From: Anaerolineae bacterium
GTDB lineage: Bacteria > Chloroflexota > Anaerolineae > 4572-78 > J111
Assembly: GCA_020433785.1 (NCBI GenBank)
Contig: JAGRCC010000603.1
Location: forward strand, 1-5,807
Direction: 5' to 3'
DNA: 5,807 nucleotides
Shown one piece after another: positions 1-5,807 of the stretch (position 1 is its first letter; every line of letters begins with the position of its first letter). A program made the position numbers and the translations under genes. The notes below the pieces were generated by a model. That model ran no database searches and was not told the DNA's origin. It worked only from the letters and a program-made list of their open reading frames with translations.

Positions 1-11
1 GGAGAGCAGAG

Positions 12-884
12 ATGTCCAAAAAAGTATCAATTTTAGATCTTCAACAAAAAAAAGTTGAACAAAAACCTATCACCATGTTAACCGCCTACGATTATCCGGG
101 GGCTAAGTTGGTTGACGAGGCCGGTATCGACCTGATTTTGGTCGGCGACTCGTTGGCCATGACGGTCCTGGGTCACCCGGATACCGTTTCGGTTACGATG
201 GATGAAATGCTGCATCACTGCAAGGCAGTGGCGCGAGGGGCCGAGCGAGCGTTTTTGGTGGGCGATATGCCGTTTATGTCCTACCAAGTCGATCGCAGCG
301 AGGCGGTTCGTAATGCCGGCCGCTTTATGAAAGAGGGCCGCATGGACGCCATTAAGCTGGAAGGTGGTCGCGAAGTGGTTGACACCGTGCGCGCCATCGT
401 CAATGCCGGTATTCCGGTGATGGGGCACTTGGGTTTGACGCCGCAAACCGCCACCAAGTTGGGCGGTTTCAAAGTTCAAGCCAAAACCGCCGAAGCAGCC
501 AAGCGTTTGATTGATGACGCGCTGGCATTGGAAGAGGCGGGTTGTTTCGCGATTGTGTTAGAAGCCATTCCCGCGCCCATCGCCGAAGCAGTGAGCAAGA
601 AGCTAGCGATCCCCACCATCGGGATTGGGGCCGGCGTAGGGTGCGACGGTCAGGTGCTGGTTTTCCACGATGTCCTGGGCTTGTTCGATCGGTTTACGCC
701 CAAATTCGTCAAGCGCTATGCTGAACTGCGCCAGCCGATTATCGACGCCTTCCGCACCTATCGGGAGGAGGTCGAGAGTCGGGCCTTTCCGACCGCCGCC
801 CATAGTTTCACCATTTCCGAAGCCGAGCTGCGCCAGCTTAATGGCCACGTCAGCAAAGAACTACAACTAACAGGTGGTGAGTAA
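12..884 (+). CDS. panB: 3-methyl-2-oxobutanoate hydroxymethyltransferase (ketopantoate hydroxymethyltransferase)
   Basis: PanB transfers a one-carbon unit from 5,10-methylene-tetrahydrofolate to 2-oxoisovalerate to give ketopantoate, the first committed step of cytosolic pantothenate synthesis. The 290-residue product has the family's usual length plus a modest C-terminal extension. Visible landmarks are TAYD (24-27), VGDS (44-47, metal ligand Asp46), VGDMPFMSYQ (83-92, Asp85), KLEGG (115-119, Lys115 and Glu117), GHLGLTPQ (138-145), the catalytic-type Glu184 in VLEAIPAP, and GIGAG (204-208) followed by DGQVLVFHD (212-220). The TIM-barrel core and its active-site residues therefore look intact. 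The ATG at 12 is preceded by GGAG at positions 1-4, a well-spaced ribosome binding site at the very window edge, so any promoter lies outside. The first 20 or so codons are A-rich and include runs of six and eight A. panE follows after 7 nt, which indicates co-transcription. Identification rests on motifs and is very secure. Confidence 0.98.
   Translation: MSKKVSILDLQQKKVEQKPITMLTAYDYPGAKLVDEAGIDLILVGDSLAMTVLGHPDTVSVTMDEMLHHCKAVARGAERAFLVGDMPFMSYQVDRSEAVRNAGRFMKEGRMDAIKLEGGREVVDTVRAIVNAGIPVMGHLGLTPQTATKLGGFKVQAKTAEAAKRLIDDALALEEAGCFAIVLEAIPAPIAEAVSKKLAIPTIGIGAGVGCDGQVLVFHDVLGLFDRFTPKFVKRYAELRQPIIDAFRTYREEVESRAFPTAAHSFTISEAELRQLNGHVSKELQLTGGE
872..881 (+). promoter_or_regulatory. Ribosome binding site deciding the panE start
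   Basis: The sequence AGGTGGTGAG overlaps the last codons of panB and ends 10 nt before the ATG at 892. It is the best Shine-Dalgarno match near panE. The earlier in-frame GTG codons at 874 and 877 lie inside this site, with only ACTAACAG-type sequence before them. This favours ATG 892 as the true start, with panE separated from panB by 7 nt rather than overlapping it. Confidence 0.6.
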
Positions 885-891
885 CCGGACA

Positions 892-1863
892 ATGGCTAAA
901 AAATCGTCGTTAAACATTGCGGTTTTTGGAGTGGGAGCGATGGGGTCTCTCTTTGGCAGTCGTCTAAGCCGGGTGGCTAATGTGACCCTGTTTGGTCATT
1001 GGCCGGAGCAAATTGCGGCCTTGCAGCAGGGCTTAACCGTTATTCGGCCCGATGGGCGCGAGTCGACCGTCCAATTGAAGGTAACGAACGATCTAACTCA
1101 GGTCCCGCCAGCCGATGTGGCCCTGATTTTGGTGAAGAGTCACCAAACCACCCGGGCGGCCAATCAGGCGGCTCAGGTGCTGCGCCGGAAGGGCATCGCC
1201 ATCACCCTGCAGAATGGGCTGGGCAATTTGGAGAAAGTCGCCGAAGCCGTCGGCCCGCATCGAGCGGTTCAGGGGGTGACCGCGCAGGGGGCCACCATCT
1301 TGGAACCCGGCCAACTACGCCACGCCGGCGAGGGCATCACCTTTTTGGCCCAGTCGCCAGGTCTGGAGCAGCGGGTTGCCGATGTCGCCCACTTGTTTAA
1401 CCAAGCCGGATTGACCACCGAGGTCATCGACAATGCCGACAGCGTCATTTGGGGCAAGTTAGCCATCAACGCCGGCATTAATCCGCTGACGGCCCTGCTG
1501 GAGGTTCCGAATGGCACCCTGGCCCAAGATGAGAAATTGCTGCGTCTGATGTCGGCCGCGGCCAGCGAAGTAGCGCAGGTCGCCCAAGCGCGGGGCATCC
1601 AACTCCCATTCACCGATGTCACGCTCAAAACCGCCGAGGTCAGCCAGGCCACGGCCAGCAATCGATCATCGATGCTGCAAGATATGAGCCGCTCCGCACC
1701 GACCGAGATCGAAGCGATTTGCGGAGCAGTGGTTCGCTTTGGCCAAAGCCTGGGGATTCCTACACCCATCAATAAGTTTTTATTGTGGGCCATAAAATCC
1801 AAAGAGGCCGGCCTGTTGAGCTTAAGCCTCGAAGGCTTACAGGCTGAACTAGCCAACGTCTAA
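892..1863 (+). CDS. panE: 2-dehydropantoate 2-reductase (ketopantoate reductase)
   Basis: PanE reduces ketopantoate to pantoate with NADPH, the second step after PanB. The 323-residue product, counted from ATG 892, shows an N-terminal Rossmann domain with GVGAMGS (13-19) as the dinucleotide-binding loop, VKSHQT (81-86) and QNGLGN (107-112). A helical C-terminal domain follows, with WGKLAINAGINPLTAL (187-202) carrying the catalytic-type Lys189 plus Asn193 and Asn197. The signature around SSMLQDM (259-265) and PTEIEAICGAV (270-280) supplies Ser260 and Glu272. All residues expected of the ApbA/PanE family are present. An in-frame GTG at 874 would add six residues and overlap panB by 11 nt, but the ribosome binding site supports 892. 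The 3' end contains a 7-bp hairpin (1823-1839) inside the coding sequence, and a strong terminator lies 12 nt after the stop codon. The family includes paralogues of other specificity, but adjacency to panB makes PanE very likely. Confidence 0.95.
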   Translation: MAKKSSLNIAVFGVGAMGSLFGSRLSRVANVTLFGHWPEQIAALQQGLTVIRPDGRESTVQLKVTNDLTQVPPADVALILVKSHQTTRAANQAAQVLRRKGIAITLQNGLGNLEKVAEAVGPHRAVQGVTAQGATILEPGQLRHAGEGITFLAQSPGLEQRVADVAHLFNQAGLTTEVIDNADSVIWGKLAINAGINPLTALLEVPNGTLAQDEKLLRLMSAAASEVAQVAQARGIQLPFTDVTLKTAEVSQATASNRSSMLQDMSRSAPTEIEAICGAVVRFGQSLGIPTPINKFLLWAIKSKEAGLLSLSLEGLQAELANV

Positions 1864-1875
1864 ATTGATCGACTT

Positions 1876-1908
1876 AAGGAGTCCAAAGGCCACTTTGGAC
1901 TCCTTTTT
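1876..1908 (+). terminator. Rho-independent terminator after panE
   Basis: A perfect 13-bp stem pairs AAGGAGTCCAAAG (1876-1888) with CTTTGGACTCCTT (1893-1905) across the tetraloop GCCA (1889-1892). The T tract runs through 1908, with its first two T bases also in the stem. This is a classic intrinsic terminator on the + strand that closes the panB-panE unit. No gene converges from the other side, so there is no reason to call it bidirectional, although the A pair at the stem base gives weak symmetry. Confidence 0.93.
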
Positions 1909-1945
1909 AGTTTGTGCTAATCTATAGCTTTAAAGGAATAAGACG

Positions 1946-2782
1946 ATGAAAGTATTGACTCACATTGAAGAAATTCGCGCCGAACGCTGGCGAGACGCCT
2001 CCCTAAGCTGGGGGCTGGTGCCGACCATGGGCTACCTACACCAAGGCCATTTGAGCCTGGTGAAGCGGGCCAGGGCCGAGAATGAGCGCGTCGGTGTCAG
2101 CATTTTTGTTAACCCCACCCAATTTAATGACGCCAAAGATTTGGACGGTTACCCTCGTGATCTGGAACGGGATTTAGAACTGCTGGAAATCGAAGGGGTT
2201 GATTTGGTTTGGACGCCGACATCAGAAATTGTTTACCCGCCGCTCTTCCAAACCTATGTGGAGGTGGAACAAATCACCCGCATGTTGGAAGGCGCTGCCC
2301 GCCCCGGTCACTTTCGTGGAGTAACCACTGTCGTCAGCAAACTATTCAACGTCTTTCAGCCGCATCGGGCTTACTTCGGCCAGAAAGACGCCCAACAAGT
2401 GATTGTGATCAAACGGATGGTCGAGGATTTGAATTTCAACACCAAAATTGTGGTCGGCCCCACGCAGCGGGAAGCCGATGGCCTGGCCCTGAGTTCTCGC
2501 AACGTAAAGTTGTCGCCGGAGGCGCGGCAGCAGGCGACCTGTTTGCATCGCGCGCTGAGCCAAGCCAAGGCCGCCTATGAGCAAGGCGAACGGGACGCCC
2601 ATAAGCTCCGACGGATGATGCTCGACGTGATTGGTGGAGCTAGTCTGGCTAAAGAAGATTATGTCAGCATCGCTCATCCCGAAACCCTGGTCGAACTAGA
2701 AACGGTCGATGACCGGGCTTTGGTGTCGATGGCGGTATTTATCGACGGTGTGCGGTTGATAGACAATATGATCATTCCTTGA
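1946..2782 (+). CDS. panC: Pantothenate synthetase (pantoate--beta-alanine ligase)
   Basis: PanC joins pantoate and beta-alanine with ATP hydrolysed to AMP and pyrophosphate, through a pantoyl-adenylate intermediate. This is the final step of pantothenate synthesis. The 278-residue product has the family's normal length. Nucleotide-binding landmarks are PTMGYLHQGH (26-35) with the HxGH motif, VNPTQF (55-60), GHFRGV (121-126), FGQKD (144-148) and the KMSKS-equivalent SSRN (183-186). A C-terminal lid-like domain follows. Small departures from the commonest consensus (Tyr30 and Gln33 in the first motif) are tolerated family variation. The ATG at 1946 has AAAGGA at 1932-1937, an 8-nt spacing that fixes the start. 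The gene sits 82 nt after panE but downstream of the intrinsic terminator, so it belongs to the same pathway without clearly being in the same transcript. panD is not nearby. Confidence 0.97.
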   Translation: MKVLTHIEEIRAERWRDASLSWGLVPTMGYLHQGHLSLVKRARAENERVGVSIFVNPTQFNDAKDLDGYPRDLERDLELLEIEGVDLVWTPTSEIVYPPLFQTYVEVEQITRMLEGAARPGHFRGVTTVVSKLFNVFQPHRAYFGQKDAQQVIVIKRMVEDLNFNTKIVVGPTQREADGLALSSRNVKLSPEARQQATCLHRALSQAKAAYEQGERDAHKLRRMMLDVIGGASLAKEDYVSIAHPETLVELETVDDRALVSMAVFIDGVRLIDNMIIP

Positions 2783-2804
2783 AAGTTGATTGGAAAGTTG
2801 ATTG
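2781..2804 (+). repeat. Perfect 12-bp tandem duplication
   Basis: The unit GAAAGTTGATTG occurs twice in direct succession at 2781-2792 and 2793-2804. It begins inside the panC stop codon and fills most of the 29-nt gap before the next gene. The GGAAAG formed at the junction (2792-2797) is the only purine-rich stretch before the ATG at 2812, and it lies 14 nt away. A replication-slippage duplication is the simplest reading. A binding-site pair is possible but unsupported. Confidence 0.85.
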
Positions 2805-2811
2805 CGCTTAA

Positions 2812-3528
2812 ATGGTTGCCGGATTACCTTCTTATGTAAATCTGACCTTCATCTTGATCACCTTAGTCACTTTTTTCTGGTTTATTTTTATTCTATTTCA
2901 AGCCGCGCAAAAGTTCGGTGATGCCCGAGTTCGGCGCAATGTTTCTATTCTAATTGCCGGGGTGGTGGTTTGGTTAGTGGTTCAAGGCCTGCTGGCTTAC
3001 TCCGGCTTTTACCTTAAATTTGATAGTGTGCCACCTCGCCTGGCTGTGTTTGGTATTCTGCCGGTGCTGGCTATCTTTATTGCCTCTCCCTTTTTGCTGG
3101 CAAAAATAAAACCATTTACCCGCTCCCTCTCGCTGGAAGGGCTAACTTATCTTCACACCATCAGATTTCCGGTCGAGATTGTGTTATTGTGGTTGTTCAC
3201 CTACGGCGCGATTCCGAAACTGATGACGTTCGAGGGGCGGAACTTTGATATCTTGGTGGGAATTACCGCCCCTTTGGTCGCTTATGTCTGTTTTACCCGT
3301 AAAATTGCCTCGCCTAAGTTGGCCTTGGTTTGGAACTTTATCAGCCTGGCCTTTCTACTTAACATCGTCATCAACGCCCTCTTAGCTGCCCCTACGCCGT
3401 TGCAGCAGTTTGCTTTTGACCAGCCCAATATTGCCGTAGCTTATTTTCCGTTCATCTGGCTGGGCGTGTTTGTCGTTCCCGTTGTCTATCTGGCTCACAT
3501 TGTTAGTATCCAACGGCTGTGGCAGTAG
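2812..3528 (+). CDS. Conserved-looking integral membrane protein of unknown function
   Basis: I cannot assign a function. The 238-residue product is strongly hydrophobic, with about seven predicted membrane spans near residues 8-30, 43-65, 75-98, 115-134, 142-162, 168-192 and 209-231. Short charged loops carry KFGDARVRR (34-42) and AKIKPFTRS (97-105). The most distinctive stretch is RFPVEIVLLWLF (118-129) followed by LMTFEGRNFDIL (137-148). It looks like a conserved core and resembles, from memory, unnamed membrane proteins in other bacterial phyla. No transporter, redox or sensor motif is visible, and there is no soluble domain. The ATG at 2812 lacks a clear ribosome binding site. A later start would remove the first helix, so 2812 remains the best choice. 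The gene lies 29 nt after panC and runs straight into the aldehyde dehydrogenase gene, which suggests a transcript shared at least with the latter. Lower GC here is explained by hydrophobic codons, not necessarily by transfer. Confidence 0.85.
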   Translation: MVAGLPSYVNLTFILITLVTFFWFIFILFQAAQKFGDARVRRNVSILIAGVVVWLVVQGLLAYSGFYLKFDSVPPRLAVFGILPVLAIFIASPFLLAKIKPFTRSLSLEGLTYLHTIRFPVEIVLLWLFTYGAIPKLMTFEGRNFDILVGITAPLVAYVCFTRKIASPKLALVWNFISLAFLLNIVINALLAAPTPLQQFAFDQPNIAVAYFPFIWLGVFVVPVVYLAHIVSIQRLWQ

Positions 3529-3542
3529 GCTTAGTCGCAGCC

Positions 3543-5240
3543 ATGCCGAACCCTGTCGCTGCCTCTCAAGCCCGGTTAGATGAGGCGGTCGGAATTGTTC
3601 AGACTCACAAGGATAGGTGGGCGGCTTTACCCGTGAGGGAGCGGATGGCCATCCTCGCTGAGATTCGGCGCGATATCCAGACCGTCGCCGATGATTGGGT
3701 GGCGACCAGCCTCAGGGCCAAAGGCTTGCCGGTCAACTCCTTTGGCGAAGGCGAAGAGTGGCTGGCCCTGGCGACTATATACCGTCAGTTACGATTGTTA
3801 TGGCAAGCCTTAGTCGAGATTGAGCGCGACGGAAACCCTTGTATCCCAGGGCCGATCACGACTCGACCGAACGGGCAGGTGACGGTCCGTGTTTTCCCCC
3901 AAAGCATGATCGATCAGATGATGCTGCCGGGCGTTAAAGCGGAGGTTTGGCTTGAATCGGGGGGCGAGCCGGCGGACGTTACCCGCGATCAGGCTGCTTT
4001 TTATCACGATCAAGCTGCTTCTGGCAAGGTGGTGTTGGTCTTAGGGGCGGGCAATAACGCCGCCCTCGTTCCCGGCGACTTTCTTTACAAGCTGTTTGTT
4101 GAAGGCAAAGTGGTTGTGCTCAAGCCGAATCCGGTCAATGACTACCTCGGCCCGCTGATCGAGCAGGGGTTTCAGGCGCTCATTCGACGCGGGTTTCTGC
4201 AAGTCGTCTACGGCGATGCTGAGGTGGGGCAATACCTTTGCCGGCATCCTGGCGTCGATGAGATTCACATGACCGGCTCACGCCACACCTATGAGGCGAT
4301 TGTCTTTGGCTCCGATCATGAGCGTGAGCCGCCTCAAGCCGCCCGGCGACCTCGCCTCGAAAAACCGGTGACCGCCGAATTGGGCAATATCTCGCCGGTC
4401 ATCGTCGTGCCGGGTCCCTGGAGCGATCACGATATCGACATCCAGGCCAGGAAGTTGGCATCGTGGCTGGTCTATAACAGCGCCTTCGCCTGCCTAACGC
4501 CAAGGGTCATTATTCAAGCCAAAGCTTGGGCTAAAAGAGAGCCACTTAACCAGGCGATTGGGCGGGTTTTGTCGCAGGTGGATCCACGGCGGGCCTACTA
4601 TCCGGGTGCGACAGCCATATATCACCAATTTCTCACGGCCCACCCTGAAGCCAAGCAATATGGGGCGACCATCGCCGATCACTTGCCTTGGACCGTGATC
4701 CCCGATGTCGATCCGGATAATGCGGCCGACATCTGCTTTCAACAAGAGCCTTTTTGCAGCCTAATGGCGGAAACGGCCCTGGCCGCGGACAATCCGGCCG
4801 ATTACCTCGATCGCGCTGTAGCCTTTGTCAACGATTCGTTGTGGGGGACTTTGATCGCTGCGATTGTCGTTCATCCCCAGTCGCTCAAAGATCCCGCTGT
4901 TGCGGCCGCACTCGATCGAGCGGTGGCCAACCTTCGCTATGGGATGGTGGTCATCAACCAGGCCCCCGGTTTTGCTTATTTTCTAATGGTCTCACCGTGG
5001 GGCAGCTTTCCGGGCAATTTGCCGGACAATATCCAATCCGGTGTCGGCATGGTGAATAATGTGTTAATGCTCCCCCGTCCTCAGAAAACGGTGATCCGCG
5101 GCCGTTTCACGACCTGGCCTGACCCTTTCGTAGTGACATTTAGGCACGGTTGTAAATTCTTTAAGGCCTTTGCCAACTTTCAAGCCCACCCATCGCTGTG
5201 GCAACTGCCCGCCCTTTTTTGGACGGCGGCGCAAAAATGA
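3543..5240 (+). CDS. Divergent aldehyde dehydrogenase superfamily protein
   Basis: This is an NAD(P)-dependent aldehyde or acyl-CoA dehydrogenase fold protein whose substrate I cannot name. Numbering here starts from the earlier in-frame GTG at 3519, giving 573 residues; ATG 3543 removes eight. Visible features are an N-terminal helix typical of ALDHs (ARLDEAV onward), the cofactor region GAGNNAAL (176-183) where PWNFP is usual, LKPNPVN (201-207) with the cofactor-contacting Lys202, MTGS (251-254), AELGNISP (286-293) with general-base Glu287, SAFACLTPR (321-329) with nucleophile Cys325, QEPF (409-412) with Glu410, and WGSFPG (494-499). Spacing of these residues matches the superfamily, apart from a charged, Pro/Arg-rich insertion around 266-282. 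The protein is longer than the usual 480-500 residues and ends in an unusual tail. The start is uncertain: GTG 3519 overlaps the previous gene by 10 nt, ATG 3543 leaves a 14-nt gap, and neither has a good ribosome binding site. Co-expression with the upstream membrane protein gene is likely. Confidence 0.9.
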   Translation: MPNPVAASQARLDEAVGIVQTHKDRWAALPVRERMAILAEIRRDIQTVADDWVATSLRAKGLPVNSFGEGEEWLALATIYRQLRLLWQALVEIERDGNPCIPGPITTRPNGQVTVRVFPQSMIDQMMLPGVKAEVWLESGGEPADVTRDQAAFYHDQAASGKVVLVLGAGNNAALVPGDFLYKLFVEGKVVVLKPNPVNDYLGPLIEQGFQALIRRGFLQVVYGDAEVGQYLCRHPGVDEIHMTGSRHTYEAIVFGSDHEREPPQAARRPRLEKPVTAELGNISPVIVVPGPWSDHDIDIQARKLASWLVYNSAFACLTPRVIIQAKAWAKREPLNQAIGRVLSQVDPRRAYYPGATAIYHQFLTAHPEAKQYGATIADHLPWTVIPDVDPDNAADICFQQEPFCSLMAETALAADNPADYLDRAVAFVNDSLWGTLIAAIVVHPQSLKDPAVAAALDRAVANLRYGMVVINQAPGFAYFLMVSPWGSFPGNLPDNIQSGVGMVNNVLMLPRPQKTVIRGRFTTWPDPFVVTFRHGCKFFKAFANFQAHPSLWQLPALFWTAAQK

Positions 5241-5309
5241 ATAGTCGAGGGCCGTTATTTCATACACTCCCCGCTAATTTTTAAAAAAACCGACTTGGGA
5301 GTAACATAC

Positions 5310-5342
5310 ATGTCGATGAAAATTTTGGCCTTTAGACGATAA
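5310..5342 (+). other. Possible 10-codon mini-ORF upstream of mdh
   Basis: An ATG at 5310 opens a ten-residue frame, MSMKILAFRR, ending with TAA at 5340-5342. GGGAG at 5297-5301 lies 8 nt ahead, a plausible Shine-Dalgarno. It could be a leader peptide, but there is no attenuator hairpin or telling run of codons. A chance frame of this length is quite likely. Confidence 0.2.
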
Positions 5343-5358
5343 TCTAACGCGCCATAAT
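5331..5358 (+). promoter_or_regulatory. Weak candidate sigma-70 promoter for mdh
   Basis: TTTAGA (5331-5336, 4 of 6 to the -35 consensus) and CATAAT (5353-5358, 5 of 6 to the -10 consensus) are separated by 16 nt, about 42 nt before the mdh ATG. The 160-nt gap after the aldehyde dehydrogenase gene is the largest in the window and AT-rich, so an mdh promoter is expected here. The assignment of these exact hexamers is by eye and assumes an E. coli-like sigma factor. Confidence 0.35.
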
Positions 5359-5385
5359 AATTTAATAGACTCTATAAACCTTTGA

Positions 5386-5807
<422 letters not shown>

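Noticed and set aside
46..53. Run of eight A near the panB start as a programmed frameshift site
   Set aside because: The zero frame encodes normal PanB throughout. No alternative frame gives a meaningful product and no stimulatory structure is evident, so the run is just Lys-rich coding.
78..479. Long open frame on the - strand inside panB
   Set aside because: It lies opposite a fully conserved PanB, shows no recognisable domain, and is a typical antisense shadow of GC-biased coding sequence.
1805..1814. 10-bp palindrome AGGCCGGCCT in panE as a regulator site
   Set aside because: It is inside coding sequence, is not repeated elsewhere in the window as far as I can see, and palindromes of this size arise by chance in GC-rich genes.
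1269..1856. 195-codon open frame on the - strand inside panE
   Set aside because: It is the reverse shadow of a clearly conserved PanE; its composition (rich in Ala, Ser, Arg, Trp) is what antisense reading gives, and no ribosome binding site or motif supports it.
2812..3100. AT-rich start of the membrane protein gene as a sign of horizontal transfer
   Set aside because: The base shift is explained by Phe, Ile and Leu codons of the membrane helices, and there are no flanking mobility genes or att-like repeats.
5266..5302. ACTCCCC ... GGGAGT inverted repeat as a terminator for the ALDH gene
   Set aside because: Only six base pairs separated by a 24-nt AT-rich loop, with no T tract after the right arm. 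The GGGAG arm is explained equally well as a Shine-Dalgarno-like sequence.

Overview
This window reads as an ordinary chromosomal stretch from a bacterium with moderate GC content. All genes run on the + strand. It holds a pantothenate (vitamin B5) biosynthesis block, a two-gene segment of uncertain role, and the start of a malate dehydrogenase gene. I see no mobile element, CRISPR array, tRNA, rRNA or phage signature. The species cannot be fixed from this sequence. The style of PanB and of the Mdh N-terminus would fit Chloroflexota or a similar environmental lineage, but that is an impression, not a test.

Region 1 (about 1-1910): panB and panE are packed together with a 7-nt gap. They encode ketopantoate hydroxymethyltransferase and ketopantoate reductase, the two steps from 2-oxoisovalerate to pantoate. 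A textbook rho-independent terminator (13-bp perfect stem, GCCA loop, T tract) follows panE.

Region 2 (1946-2782): panC, pantothenate synthetase, condenses pantoate with beta-alanine. It lies just beyond the terminator, so its expression needs readthrough or its own start site. panD, the usual source of beta-alanine, is not in the window.

Region 3 (2812-5240): a seven-helix integral membrane protein of no recognised function is followed almost without gap by a divergent aldehyde dehydrogenase superfamily protein of about 565-573 residues. The ALDH keeps the catalytic Cys and Glu but not the usual PWNFP motif. A perfect 12-bp tandem duplication sits between panC and the membrane protein gene. 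These two genes are the least explained part of the window.

Region 4 (5241-5807): a 160-bp intergenic region with a weak promoter candidate and a 10-codon mini-ORF with a Shine-Dalgarno-like sequence. It leads into mdh, NAD-dependent malate dehydrogenase, which is cut off by the window end. This gene is open to the edge with no stop codon.
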